A DNA stretch of 64,000 bases from Zoroaster sp. YZ-2022 (Eukaryota > Echinodermata > Asteroidea > Forcipulatida > Zoroasteridae), in NCBI GenBank assembly GCA_029582265.1, contig CM055816.1, positions 3,874,698-3,938,697 on the forward strand, written 5' to 3'. The position numbers were made by a program, and so were the translations under genes. The notes beneath the pieces are model-generated. The model did no database searches, had not been told where the DNA came from, and saw nothing but the letters and a program-made list of their open reading frames with translations. Positions within the stretch are counted from its first letter, which is position 1. Each line of letters begins with the position of its first letter. Positions 31,465 to 42,296 of the stretch are shown here, piece by piece.

Positions 31465-32790
31465 TCACGTAGTCCTCCCTCTTCCTCTCCCTCGTTGGCT
31501 TGACTGGCTTGGTTGACTGGACTCGGTGAATTGGCTATTCTCCTTGGATGTTCCGCGTATCCATGACATACGTTTCTTTCGAAAAAGCTGTTTTCCCCCT
31601 CTCATATATGTTACGTATTCTCCATCAGAATTATCTTCGTCTTCGGAGTTTTGGGTAAGTGTCGGGTTTGCTTTAGGATCTGGTGTTATGATCGCTTGAG
31701 GATCTGGTGTCGAGATCGCTCGAGGATCTGGTGTCGGGATCGCTCTAGGATCTGGTGTCGGGATCGCTCGAGGGTCTGGTGTCGGGTTTGCTTGAGGGTC
31801 TGATGTCGATTTTGCTTCAGGATCTGGTTTTGGTTTCGCTTTCGGGTCATCTATCGGGTTCTTTGTAGGCTCTGGTGTCGGGATTTCTGCGTTTCGGGTC
31901 TCCTCGGTAGTTGTGTTCTGGCCGTCGAGAGCTTCCATCTCTTCGGAGTCGATGTCTTCACGAGCTTGTTTGATGGTTCCTTCAGCTCCGCTGTCTAGTT
32001 TTCTCTTCCTGGTTGATTCCTTTACGGCTTCATCCCAGAAACCAATGGGTTTGGATTTTTTAGTAGGACCAACTGCATCTTTGAAGGACTTTTTGGAAGT
32101 AGTGTTGTTTTTTGGCCGGGGCTGTTTGTCTGATTGGCTGTCTTCATGGGTGGGAACTTCTTCGTGATCGTCTTGTGTGCTTTTTTCCCCGTGTTCTATC
32201 ACTTCAGCTATGTAATATTGCGGTTCCATGGTGTCTTGGGTGTCTTCAATTTCTTTTCTATCCCTAATGTTGTCTTCTGTTTGGGTCATTGGCTCGTGGT
32301 CATCTTCGTCTTGTCTCTCGTGCCATACGGCTCGGTGGTTGTAACTACCGCAGACGAAACATTTATTTCGCGAAGGACATTCTCGTGCCAGGTGGTCGGT
32401 CGACTCGCAAATTTTACAGGTCTTGACTTGGCCTCTATATCTCACTGGTAGGGCGAAGCCGCTATACTTGAGGTAGCTAGGTATGGGCATCTTCAGGTTT
32501 TTGATTAGACAACTTCTTACTCCCGTTTCGATGTTGTCGTCGAAATCATGACGTTGTCTTCGCAGGTTAGCCACAGTGCCGTAGTGCGTCAATAGGCTGA
32601 TTACTGCTTGGTCAGGAATCTCGTATGGGGCCTTGATGTACGCCACTACTGAGTCCCTGACACTGGCTCTTTCACATTGGATTAGGACGTTATGTAATAG
32701 GATGCCTTGTTCTGCGATGTGGACACAATCGTCTTTATTGTCAAAGGTCACATTATACCATTTGTTATCCAGCTCCGCTATACAGACCAT
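31465..32790 (-). CDS. ORF1 of L1-like copy A (partial)
   Basis: RNA-binding gag-like ORF1, truncated at its N terminus: the frame starts inside flanking CR1 sequence and real homology begins around CIAELDNKWYNVTFDN. The conserved N-terminal RRM-like part has ERASVRDSVVAYIKAPYEIP and TGVRSCLIKNLKMPIPSYL. Two knuckles follow (C-x2-C-x4-H-x4-C in CKICESTDHLARECP, and CFVCGSYNHRAVWH). Then comes an acidic linker, an eight-residue repeat block (TPDPRAIP and variants, about 31670-31800) and an RG-rich tail ending RGRGRGRTT. It would package the LINE RNA. ORF2 follows within about 100 bases. Confidence 0.8.
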   Translation of the reverse strand: MVCIAELDNKWYNVTFDNKDDCVHIAEQGILLHNVLIQCERASVRDSVVAYIKAPYEIPDQAVISLLTHYGTVANLRRQRHDFDDNIETGVRSCLIKNLKMPIPSYLKYSGFALPVRYRGQVKTCKICESTDHLARECPSRNKCFVCGSYNHRAVWHERQDEDDHEPMTQTEDNIRDRKEIEDTQDTMEPQYYIAEVIEHGEKSTQDDHEEVPTHEDSQSDKQPRPKNNTTSKKSFKDAVGPTKKSKPIGFWDEAVKESTRKRKLDSGAEGTIKQAREDIDSEEMEALDGQNTTTEETRNAEIPTPEPTKNPIDDPKAKPKPDPEAKSTSDPQANPTPDPRAIPTPDPRAIPTPDPRAISTPDPQAIITPDPKANPTLTQNSEDEDNSDGEYVTYMRGGKQLFRKKRMSWIRGTSKENSQFTESSQPSQSSQRGRGRGRTT

Positions 32791-33301
32791 CTCGTCTTCA
32801 TCACATACAAAACACAGCAGCTCGTGTTGTGACTTTGTCCAGAAAGTCATGCCATATCACGCCAATCTTGAAAGAACTGCACTGGCTTCCTGTTTCACAA
32901 ATCTTTCAATAACATTGCGCCAATTTATATTTCTGAACTGTTTAAAGTCTACACTTCATCACGCAATTTGCGCTCCAGCAACATGTCACTCCTAAAGGAG
33001 CAACTTCAAAACGGAACTGGGGTGATTGGTCATTTTCTGTCGCAGCTCCGAGACTCTGGAATCATCTTCCAACTAAACTCAAATCTTGTCATAGTATAAC
33101 CAGATTTAAGTCGATGCTTAAAGCTCATCTTATGTCACAACTCTTCAAAGATGATGTATATTTGTAATTGCATTGTAGGTACATGTATCTCGGTACATAA
33201 TTTTATGTTTTTCCCCTATGCTATCATTGTATATTGTTTGGATTCATGTTTTTTCTTTGTTTCCGCGCCTTGAGCGCCCAGCAAGGTGGATATGTGCGCG
33301 C

Positions 33302-33340
<39 letters not shown>
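32791..33340 (+). mobile_element. CR1 3' fragment with (ATT)n tail
   Basis: This repeats 26510-27078 nearly base for base, with a deletion of about 35 bases after CTTCCTGTTTCACA and scattered substitutions. It starts abruptly at TCGTCTTCATCACATAC, where L1-A's ORF1 is truncated, and ends in GCGCGCTA and (TTA)n at 33302-33341, against which L1-B's 3' end abuts. It flanks L1-A on the right while the larger CR1 flanks it on the left. Confidence 0.85.
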
Positions 33341-33341
<1 letters not shown>

Positions 33342-33363
33342 TTTTTTTTTTTTTAATTCCTTT

Positions 33364-33379
33364 GGAGTCATACAACTCC
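33364..33379 (-). terminator. 3'-terminal stem-loop of L1-like copy B
   Basis: Element sense GGAGTTGTATGACTCC: a 5-bp GGAGT/ACTCC stem, extended by a T-G pair, with a GTAT loop. It lies about 10 bases before the A-rich tail. Same form as in copies A and C. Confidence 0.55.
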
Positions 33380-33517
33380 ATTTATTATTAATTCTTCGCA
33401 CAATTACAATTTAAAGACAAGCAAACTACAAACATTAATATACAAAATATACAGAAAATACAAAAGTGTACCCATCATCAATATAAGTACATAAGCATCC
33501 TTCTTGTACCATCATCA

Positions 33518-36500
33518 TTAGAACGTTAAGATAATTTCATCATTTACAATTTTACAAAAAGCACTGTTTTTACCATACAATTGAAAGAAAACATTTGAGG
33601 AAAGCCTTTTTTTCTCAAGAATTAAAGTATTTTTTAAGGACCTTCTATACAAGTTTAAGAGGTCCAAACCTTTTATCGGATCTTTGTTATCAAGGTTGTG
33701 GCATCTGGTCACCCAAATAGTGTTATGTAATTTAGCTGTTATGAATAAAGCCATCTCAGACATTTGTTTCCCGTATCCCAGAATTCTGTTACTGTCATTA
33801 AGGTATAAAAGTTTGTTCCCAGTATAAATTCTAAGTATATTTTCAACACAGAGCCAAGAATCAAGAGTTTTAATGCAGTAAATGAATAAATGTTCCAGGG
33901 TTTCTATTTCTGTTTTACAGAGACCACACTTTAAATCAGGAGTCTTATCCATTTTATGTAACATATCATTTGTGGGAAGTATTCTGTGTCTCAAACGAAA
34001 CCAAAGATCTCTATCTTTGTGGTCCATACTTTTGCTATTTGCTTTCAACCAAATTTCGTCCCAGTCTAATGGGGTGCTAATATTTAGTTTAAAATTCCAT
34101 TTTGATTCAGAGGTAGGTGGAATAAAATTTCTAACAATCATATTCTTGTAAGCCATTTTACATTGAATTTTAGATACAAGAACATAGTTTTCTTCAATTC
34201 CATTCTTATTAACTGACAAATAATTACAAAAATGATTAGCTGGACCCGCCCTAGTCTCTTTAAAAAATTTAGGATTAATATGTTTACTTAAGTTACCCAT
34301 AATTTTACCCGCATTAATAGTTTTTATTTTACATTTTAAGGCTAATTCTCTGAAGTGAATTAACGTATTATTTACAGTAACTTGTCCAAGTACCATAATC
34401 CCTGCTGGTTTAAGAATTTTTGAATCAAATGTTTTTTTGCCATTAGTAATAACAGAATTGTTCCACAACGGCATATCCATGACTTCATTAATACAACTGG
34501 GCTCAAATTGAATATGGCCGCCTAATTTAACATAAGAGTCAATCACGTCTTTATAAAAGGTAGGAATATTTGGACTAATCTTTTTGGGGTTGTTAAAAGT
34601 ATACCAACCAAGGTTGTCGCGGCCACTAGCCTTGTTAATCCAGAATTCAAATAAAATTTTCCATTTTCCATTTAGCTGAGTGAACTTACTTAACCATTGT
34701 AATTTAAGGGCCATTAATTTATATGTGATATTAATTACACCAGTACCACCTTTTTTACCAGGCCCACAAATCGTTTCTCTTTTAATTTTGTGTGGTTTTC
34801 CGAGCCAGTAAAAATTCCAAATGATATCGTTAAGTTTTTTTCTCAAGTGTTCTGGGCATGATATTACCGAGCCATAATATGATAACATACTTCCAACTAA
34901 AGAATTTACAACAATGGCACGGCCTTTCATTGTTAAGGATCTTCCTTTCCATCTATTAAGCACATTTTTGATTTTATTAAACCTCCCAACCCAATTTTCT
35001 TCAGGATCAACCTCGTTTCCAAAGAATACACCCAACATTTTCAATTTGTGTCTAGACCAAATAAAATTACCCGGGTTATCAACCTTATTTTTCCACATCC
35101 CTAACCAGAGCCCTTGAGTTTTACTTTTATTAATTTTGGATCCTGACCCTTCACTGTAAGTGTATACAATTTTATTTAGTTCATGAAAATCATTAGGATC
35201 GGTGATAAACATACTAATGTCATCCGCATGTTGGATGATCTTAACAGATGCATTATGCATCGGCAATTGAACACCTTTAATACAATTATTGTTACGTATA
35301 AGGTTAGCTAAACCTTCAGCACATATTGTGTACAATGATGGAGAAAGTGGACATCCTTGACGAATCCCTCTGGTGATCTTAATGGGCTCCGTAAAAAAAT
35401 TGTTTATGTTAACCGTCGCTAAAGGATTACTATACAACATTTTGATCCAATCGATAAAATTGGCAGGGATCCCCATCCTCTCCATCATTGCATACATATA
35501 TCTCCATTCTATTCTGTCGAAAGCCTTTTCCTGATCGATATTTACAATAGCAGCTTTACCGTTATTTAAATTAATATAATCAATGGTGTCTCTAATAGTC
35601 ATTAAACTCATTTGGATATTCCTTCCTTTAACTCCGCATGTTTGTTGTTCTTTAATTAAAAGAGGCATAATTTTACTCAAACGCTTATTCAGGGCTTTAG
35701 CAATAATTTTATAATCAACATTTAGAACACTTATGGGCCTCCAATTTCTGAGATTCTCTCTTTCACCTTTGTTTTTAAAAATGGGTCTCACTAAAGCTAA
35801 ATTCATGGAGCGGGGCAACCGCATATTAGTTTTACAATAATTAACCACATCCATAAAATCATTATTAAAAATATACCAATATTTCAAATAAAATTCAACC
35901 GTGAGGCCATCCATTCCAGGAGCTTTATCTCGTGCCATTTCTTTAAGCGCACCAAAAAATTCGTTCATACTGAGATCATTTTCCATGTCTATAGCCTTTT
36001 CATTTCCTAATTCCATTGGGTCAACCTCATTAAGAATTGTTGTCATATGAAAATTGTTAGTTTGATTAGATGTGAACAATTCACTGTAGAAGTTATGCGC
36101 ATGCTTCAACATGGATGAAGGTTTGTTAAAAATATCGCCCTGGTCATTTTGAAGAAAGCTTATGGCATTATTCTGGTGTTGTTTGGCTGCTGAAAAAAAA
36201 TATTTGCTGGGTTTTTCCCCTTCCACTTTTTGTTTGGTATGAAGCCATAACTTAGCCTTCTCCCATTCTTGGTACTCATACCATTTAAGTTGGCTTTCAA
36301 TGTCGTTTAATTCATTTTTATTATCCAAAGTAGGATTGTTACAAAGAAAATCATACCGTTCTTGAATCTGGCGCTTAACTTTATTGATTTTGTATGTTTT
36401 AGTAATGTCATAGTCTTTAATTATTTCTTTAAGTCTGTTCTTTCCAATATCCCACCACTGCGCGATATTGTCATAATCATTTTTGTTTGTTTGCCAAAAA

Positions 36501-37917
36501 AGCCAAAACCACTCAATTCTTGTTTTACAGTTATCTTCAGACATAATTTCTTTTCTACAAACCCACCTACCTGGCCCTGTTTGAATGGAATGATTTTCAA
36601 GGCGCATAATAAGTGCTTTATGATCTGAAAGGAAAGTGGATTCAGCAGATATTTCTTTGATTTTGCATCTCAAATTCTCAGAGGCCAAGATGTAATCTAT
36701 GCGACTGGTTTGTCTTAAGGCTTTATGATAAAATGTGTGTCTCGGCTCAGGGTAAAACGTTTTTTCCACATCAAAAAGATCATTAGCTTCAATAAAATTA
36801 TGAAATATTTTGGCACTTTGGTCTTGCTTGTCATGATCGCTATGGCAATTAAAATCACCGGTTATAATGTAATTATCCGTGTGTTTACAATTAGTTGTTA
36901 CAAAAAATTCAAAATCTTTAACCCTAACGATCCCCATCCAGCCAAACTCCAACACCAGGGATTGTTGGAGTTTGATGGGTTGAGTACTGTGTACTTCTGA
37001 TATGGCATGTGTAAAGTGTTGGAATATGGCTGGATGAGTACTGTATGTGTGCAGTAACAGTGTTGGATTTTGATTGAGTGAGGACGGTGGTTCTACTAGC
37101 ATGCAACATTGTTAGACTTTGAGTGGAGAGAGTGTGTGTATGCAACCTGCTGTAATAAACAACTGATGATAAAGGCAAATATTGTACTTAGGTATGCTTG
37201 GCATTGTGTCTAACATCATACAACTAGAACCTACCATTTATTCTATAGGGTGTTTTAGTTTTTGTATAGTTAAGTTTTTTTTAGCATGAAAACAATTGTT
37301 GGATTATGATGGGTTGAGTACTGTGTGACTCCAGTGGTGTTCAAACTTTACTTTGGGCCATGTGTCCCCACTCAATCAAAATCCAACAGCTAAGGGCCTG
37401 TTGGAGTTTGACGGGTTGAGTACTGTTATAGCAAGTGGACTGTTGGAGTTTGATGGGTTGAGTACTGTAAACCAGCAACAGTCAACCATGGTGTTGGGAT
37501 TTGATAGGTTGAGGAAAGTTTCTAGTAAAAATGCTTAGGGAGTTAGGGTTAAGGAAGATTTTCCTTTCGGTAAGTATGTTAGGTGCATAGACGGAAAACA
37601 CAGTAATATTGTTTTCTTTCATCTGTATTTCAGCTTTAACCCATCTCCCTTTATTGTCCCTTTGATGATTAACAATATCAAATCCGCTTTTGAAGGAAGT
37701 TAAAAGAGCAACCCCTCTGCTATTACTTTCCCCATGGCTAAAGATAATATTACCCCCCCATTGCTTGCGCCAAATATTTTCATCAGATTGTACACTGTGA
37801 GTTTCCTGCAGACAGACAATGGATATTTTATGATAATTAAAGATAATTAAAAACCATATCTCTTTTCTGGTCATTTCTGAGACCGTTAACATTTAAAGTT
37901 GCAATGGTTACAGCCAT
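33518..37917 (-). pseudogene. ORF2 (EN-RT) of L1-like copy B, split by an insertion
   Basis: The start is probably the ATG at 37917 (MAVTIATLNVNGLRNDQKRD). A frame change near 37840 leads into IVCLQETHSVQSDE (Glu), NSRGVALLTS and VFSVYAPN. The coding sequence is then cut by the transposon 36922-37548. It resumes as KDFEFFVTTN, IITGDFNCHSD and FLSDHKALI (SDH). The RT block runs uninterrupted to 33518: PGMDGLTVEFYL, NWRPISVLNVDYKI, NIDQEKAFDRIEW, RGIRQGCPLSPSLY and IQHADDISMF (near 35213-35230). A C-terminal CGLCKTEIETLEHLFIYC motif follows. Downstream of the insertion about 1130 codons are open. Confidence 0.9.
36922..37548. mobile_element. TTAA-flanked non-autonomous DNA transposon (piggyBac-like), 627 bp
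   Basis: The insert is bounded by TTAA on both sides (36918-36921 and 37549-37552) and by inverted ends CCCTAAC...GTTAGGG. TTAA target duplication with CCC-start ends is the piggyBac pattern; Kolobok also duplicates TTAA. Removing the insert with one TTAA joins the L1-B codons in frame (RKIFL to KDFEFF), which supports the boundaries. The interior has no transposase but repeats a motif TTGGAGTTTGATGGGTTGAG followed by TACTGT in five clear and three weaker copies. The same insertion exists in the inverted copy at about 52995-53620. Confidence 0.8.
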
Positions 37918-37985
37918 CAAAAATATGTTTAAAATTAAAATATACATCGAATGACAAAAGGGTAACAATAACCATATTAGGGTCT
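37549..37985 (-). other. ORF1-ORF2 junction and ORF2 start of copy B
   Basis: Contains the short intergenic region between ORF1 (stop at 37986) and the ORF2 ATG at 37917, and the first 120 codons of the endonuclease. A near-duplicate TTTAATTATC word at about 37845-37860 coincides with the frame change, which suggests a slippage duplication. Confidence 0.5.
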
Positions 37986-39476
37986 CTATTCAGTACTTGT
38001 ACCTCTCCTTCCACGTCCTCTTCCTTTGGTATACGGTGTGGATCTCTGTGGTTGAGATGATACGCCACTTCCTCTTTTTTTCCTGTACCTTGGTACACCT
38101 TTCCGGGTATATAGGGTATACCCGTCGTCTATTGGAGTTTCTTCTGCATCTTCGTCTTCCATCTGGTATTCGTCGACTCTTGGTGATTCCTTTAACCTTG
38201 ATTGTGCTACTTCAGATTTCTCTGCAACCATACTTGCCCATGTTTTTGTTTGTTTGTTTGGTTCTTTATCAGATTGTTGTCCTTGGTCTGTCAATGCGTC
38301 GCTCTTTTTCGTTTTCATTCTGTGATCTTCCTGAGTGGAATTCTTTGAAGTATTGCTCTTAGGAATGACGGTTTCTTTCCTTTTGTCTGCGCTCCTTTCC
38401 TGTGGGGTTTTCTCATTCATTACTAGATTCATCGGCTGCTGTGGACGAGATGATTGGATGCCTGGTGAAATTTTACTGTCTTTCTGTTGTTTAGTAGTGT
38501 CTCTTTTCTTGACATTATCTTTTGGGGGTTTTCCTTGATCCGGCTTAATCTCTCTTGCGATTGGCGTTTCGTCCAAATCGTCATAATCTGAAACGTCGTT
38601 TTTGTCGCAATCTATGCGGGCTTCCTGATCATTGTTCTCTTGATCGTCGGACTCATGGTCATCAAACTCATGACCGTCAGAGTCATGACCGTCAGAGTCA
38701 TGACCGTCAGAGTCACGACCGCCCGAGTCACGACCGCCCGAGTCACGACCGCCCGAGTCACGACCGCCCGAGTCACGACCGTCCGAGTCATGACCGTCGG
38801 CCTCAATGTCCGAAACAATTTCGTCCCGCTTATCTTCTTGTTCCCTGTGTTCTTCTGCTCTATGGTCTCGACTGCCGCAAATGAAGCATCGACCTCTCAA
38901 TTCACAATTTCTAGCGAAGTGTCCCGTTTGGTGACAAATTTTACAAGTTTTGGGTTGCCCCTTATACTTGATAGGGAGAGAGAAACCGCCAACTTTGATG
39001 TAACTTGGGATGGATTTCTTTAAGTTCTTTATTAGTAGGCTTCTTACCCCTGTTTCTATTGCTGTGTTGAAGTCGTGTACTTGGCGCTGTATGTTGACGA
39101 CTGTACCAAAGGCCGATAGAACGGTGATGACTGTCTGGTCGCTCATCTCGTATGGGACTTTGGCGTAGACTACTACCGAGTCATGTACATTTGCTCTTTC
39201 ACATGGAATCAGCAGACCGTGTAAAGGTAGCCCTCTCTGGGCTATCACCTCACTCTGCTTTTCATTATCAAAGGTCACATTGTACCATCCATTGTCCAAA
39301 GACGCGATGCATTTAATGCTATCGCCTTGTACTATATTCAGCTCTTTTCTAATGGCTTTGTCGATATCGCGTGATGTGAGTTCCTCCAGTTGTCGGGCAT
39401 TGAAGCGAATCGTGTTCGGCCTCCGCAATGTCTGGTTGTTCATGGCGGCCCTGTACGAGAGCATGGTGCCAAACAA
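37986..39476 (-). CDS. ORF1 of L1-like copy B, 496 aa
   Basis: Intact gag-like protein. The RRM-like N-terminal half contains IRFNARQLEELTSRDIDKAI, SLDNGWYNVTFDNEKQ and ERANVHDSVVVYAKVPYEMS. Knuckles are CKICHQTGHFARNC and CFICGSRDHRAEEH (about residues 180-210). Next comes a pentapeptide array of GRDSG and HDSDG units (about 38650-38800), an acidic then lysine-rich linker, and an RG tail TKGRGRGRRG. I chose the first ATG because MFGTMLSYRAAMNN leads directly into the conserved part; an internal Met at residue 12 is equally plausible. ORF2 starts about 70 bases downstream. Confidence 0.85.
   Translation of the reverse strand: MFGTMLSYRAAMNNQTLRRPNTIRFNARQLEELTSRDIDKAIRKELNIVQGDSIKCIASLDNGWYNVTFDNEKQSEVIAQRGLPLHGLLIPCERANVHDSVVVYAKVPYEMSDQTVITVLSAFGTVVNIQRQVHDFNTAIETGVRSLLIKNLKKSIPSYIKVGGFSLPIKYKGQPKTCKICHQTGHFARNCELRGRCFICGSRDHRAEEHREQEDKRDEIVSDIEADGHDSDGRDSGGRDSGGRDSGGRDSGGRDSDGHDSDGHDSDGHEFDDHESDDQENNDQEARIDCDKNDVSDYDDLDETPIAREIKPDQGKPPKDNVKKRDTTKQQKDSKISPGIQSSRPQQPMNLVMNEKTPQERSADKRKETVIPKSNTSKNSTQEDHRMKTKKSDALTDQGQQSDKEPNKQTKTWASMVAEKSEVAQSRLKESPRVDEYQMEDEDAEETPIDDGYTLYTRKGVPRYRKKRGSGVSSQPQRSTPYTKGRGRGRRGTSTE
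38648..38805 (-). repeat. 15-bp tandem repeat coding GRDSG units in ORF1
   Basis: Units of GGTCGTGACTCGGGC (minus strand) and variants encode GRDSG and HDSDG. The left copy has about four identical central units and the inverted copy (51750-51890) about five, so the array length differs between the two segments. Confidence 0.85.
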
Positions 39477-39695
39477 GATGGCGTCAGGCTAATTTAGCCC
39501 AAAAGGCAAGTTTAAGAAAGGCCTGAAAATGGCCTATCTTACAGTTAAAAAAAACTCTAGAAAAGGTTTTTACGGATAGCTTTTCTACCAGAAAGAACGT
39601 CTGCTCGCTTTAAAAGGAGGAAACAACCGATAAGTAGCAAAACAAAAACCAAGAAACGGGAGCCGAGGTGACACACGTCTTTGCTACTCGGAAGC

Positions 39696-40397
<702 letters not shown>

Positions 40398-40429
40398 TAT
40401 TTTTTTAAATTTTTTTTTCCCAATCCATT

Positions 40430-40445
40430 GGAGTCATACAACTCC
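40430..40445 (-). terminator. 3'-terminal stem-loop of L1-like copy C
   Basis: Element sense GGAGTTGTATGACTCC, identical to copy B although the elements differ widely elsewhere. Followed in sense by AATGGATTGGG, an A-rich tail and (AAT)n. Confidence 0.55.
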
Positions 40446-40783
40446 TTTTATTTCATTTTGTCTTTCCATACAATACAAAAAAATATGACTACCATTTACT
40501 ACCAAAAAATTAATCGTCACATTAAAATTCAATAAACTAAAATAAAGGATAATCACTATAATTTAGCAATTTATATGCATACAATCTCTCTTGAAACAAT
40601 ACCATTGTCTTTCCATTAAGTATGCAAACAAATTCACATTTATGTACAATATTTACATATTATTATATTACGTACACCGTATGTCTTCAAGTTGAGAAAT
40701 GTTTCCTTTTCAAATTGATATCTCTATATTTCCATCTATGACCTTTACACATAGAACTCGTTTTTAGAAAGTCTACCCTTCTC

Positions 40784-41479
40784 TTATTCGAGCATATTTT
40801 TAATGCTCTTTCTGTAAATAAACTCTAAGTCTTCGCATTTTATTTGTTCTTTTACACCTAAGTTATAACACCTGGTTACCCATATAATTTTGTGTAGTTT
40901 CGCAATTAATAATAAAGCGACATCTGTCACATTTTCTCCATAGCCCAGGATTCGGTTGCTATCATTCATATAGAAATGCTTATTACCACTGTAAATCCAC
41001 GATGACCAAGTTTTGTTACAATAAATAAAGAGATGTTCCATAGTTTCAATTTCTGTTTTGCAAAGTCCACATTTGTTGTCTACCTTTTTCATTTTGAACA
41101 ACTTATCTTTTGTGGGTAATATCCTGTTTCTTAGTCGAAACCATAAATCTTTATCACTGTGTTCTAAAATTCTATTGCAAGCTTTCTGCCAAATTTCGTC
41201 CCAATTTAGGTTTCTACTTATTTTCAATTTAATTTGCCACTTCATTTCAGCTTGTGGTGGTATAAAAGCAGTACTTATTACACTGCAATATACATTTTTA
41301 ACCGAGACCTTGGATATGAGCCATTGAGTTCCTTCTAAGTTAATATACAGAGAGTTACACAAATGATTAGCGGGTCCTTCTCTATTTTCCTTCACAAATT
41401 TTTCAATTATTCCTTTTCTTAGCCGTGCTAATATTCTTCCCGCGTTTATTTTTCTAATATTACACCTCTTCGATAGCTC
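40784..41479 (-). CDS. ORF2 C-terminal part of L1-like copy C
   Basis: Downstream of the transposon the ORF2 frame continues KELSKRCNIRKINAGRILAR, REGPANHLCNSLYIN, KDLWFRLRNRILPTKDKL and the C-terminal CGLCKTEIETMEHLFIYC zinc motif. It ends at 40784. Its first codons before KELSKRC come from the transposon and do not belong to the protein. A decayed second copy of the last third is at 49510-49800. Confidence 0.8.
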   Translation of the reverse strand, partial: ELSKRCNIRKINAGRILARLRKGIIEKFVKENREGPANHLCNSLYINLEGTQWLISKVSVKNVYCSVISTAFIPPQAEMKWQIKLKISRNLNWDEIWQKACNRILEHSDKDLWFRLRNRILPTKDKLFKMKKVDNKCGLCKTEIETMEHLFIYCNKTWSSWIYSGNKHFYMNDSNRILGYGENVTDVALLLIAKLHKIIWVTRCYNLGVKEQIKCEDLEFIYRKSIKNMLE

Positions 41480-41486
41480 CTTAAAG

Positions 41487-42289
41487 CTACAGTCCCACCA
41501 CCCCGTTAGCGAGCCCGTTACATGCCGGCAGAGCAAATATTTGTTGCCGGCCTGGTCAACGTGTATCAGCGCAGGACCACCGTCTAGCTGCGGCTCTTAA
41601 CGCAGGTCAACGTAGGTCGCCGCCATGTAACGCCACATGCCGGCAACCGTCCCCGAAATTATAAAAATGTTTTATAATTGCGGGGGTGAACGGCGAACTT
41701 TTGCTTGCCGCCTATTAACGCCTATTAACGCAGGTCTGCCCCCATCTAGCGAGGGTCTGCCGTTATCGTGCGAGGGTCCACCGCCTTCCAGCGTGTTGTT
41801 GCCGCCTTGTTGCGTGGTATGGCGCGAAACTCGAAAGAGACGGCATCAGGGAGGCATTACTGCGCTATGGGACGGCAGACAGACGCTATGTGAAGGCAGA
41901 CCTGCTGAGGGACGCCACACCACGCCATCTAGCGGGGCTGTTCCGTAGGTCTGCCGCCCCCTAACGAGGGTATGTCGCCCTCTAGCGTAGGTCTGCCGGC
42001 CTCTAACGCGCGTGCGCGGGCTGTTAGCGCCTGTTTGCCTCCCTCTGCGCAGTGCCAACGCCAATTAGCGTCTCTCTGCCGCCCGCTAGCGTGGGTCTGC
42101 CTCCCTCTAACGTGCTTGTAAGTCGGCTGTATACCGTATGCATGCCGTGTATGTGGGACTGCAATGACAAATCAGGGCGTTAAGAGACGTTAATAGACGT
42201 TAACAGACGCTACACCACGGTCATTTTATTTCTTGATGCCGGCATCTAATGCCTCTCTGCGGCATATTAGCGGGGTGGTGGGACTGTAG
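41487..42289. mobile_element. 803-bp non-autonomous DNA transposon with internal repeat arrays
   Basis: Terminal inverted repeats CTACAGTCCCACCACCCCG and (right end, inverted) the same 19 bases, then C/T and TA, are flanked by a 7-bp duplication CTTAAAG at 41480-41486 and 42290-42296. Excising the insert with one CTTAAAG joins L1-C ORF2 in frame (HFISF to KELSKRC). The interior is G+C-rich and built of many variants of CTCTAGCGTAGGTCTGCCG in direct orientation on both flanks and inverted copies (GGCAGAC...CGCTA) near the centre. No transposase. Terminal and target features do not let me assign a superfamily; P-like or hAT-like are possible, and a TTAA-based reading is asymmetric by one base. 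Confidence 0.8.
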
Positions 42290-42296
42290 CTTAAAG

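Larger units (their letters stand above)
27085..32790 (-). mobile_element. Tx1/L1-like LINE copy A (5'-truncated), minus strand
   Basis: A two-ORF L1-clade LINE running right to left: ORF1 with two zinc knuckles (32790-31465), ORF2 with AP endonuclease, RT and a C-terminal Cys/His motif (31360-27661), a 3' UTR and a terminal stem-loop at 27097-27112. Its 3' end directly abuts the (TTA)n tail of the CR1 at 27062-27078. Its 5' end is cut within ORF1 and joins a second CR1 3' fragment at about 32790. The inverted segment on the right lacks this copy altogether. Two or three frameshifts only, so it is comparatively young. Confidence 0.85.

Noticed and set aside
32791..32850. True N terminus of L1-A ORF1 (MTFWTKSQHELLCFVCDEDE)
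   Set aside because: These codons are antisense CR1 sequence; homology to other ORF1 proteins begins only after the junction at about 32790.
36950..37510. CRISPR-like array from the repeated TTGGAGTTTGATGGG motif
   Set aside because: Spacing is irregular, copies diverge, the host is eukaryotic, and the array lies within a TTAA-flanked transposon.
38555..38884. Antisense frame with repeated SHDRP/SHDRQ units
   Set aside because: It is the shadow of the GRDSG repeat in the L1-B ORF1 on the other strand.
41637..42064. Possible Pro/Arg-rich genes in the G+C-rich insert
   Set aside because: These frames lie inside a non-autonomous DNA transposon made of short repeats and have no domain.
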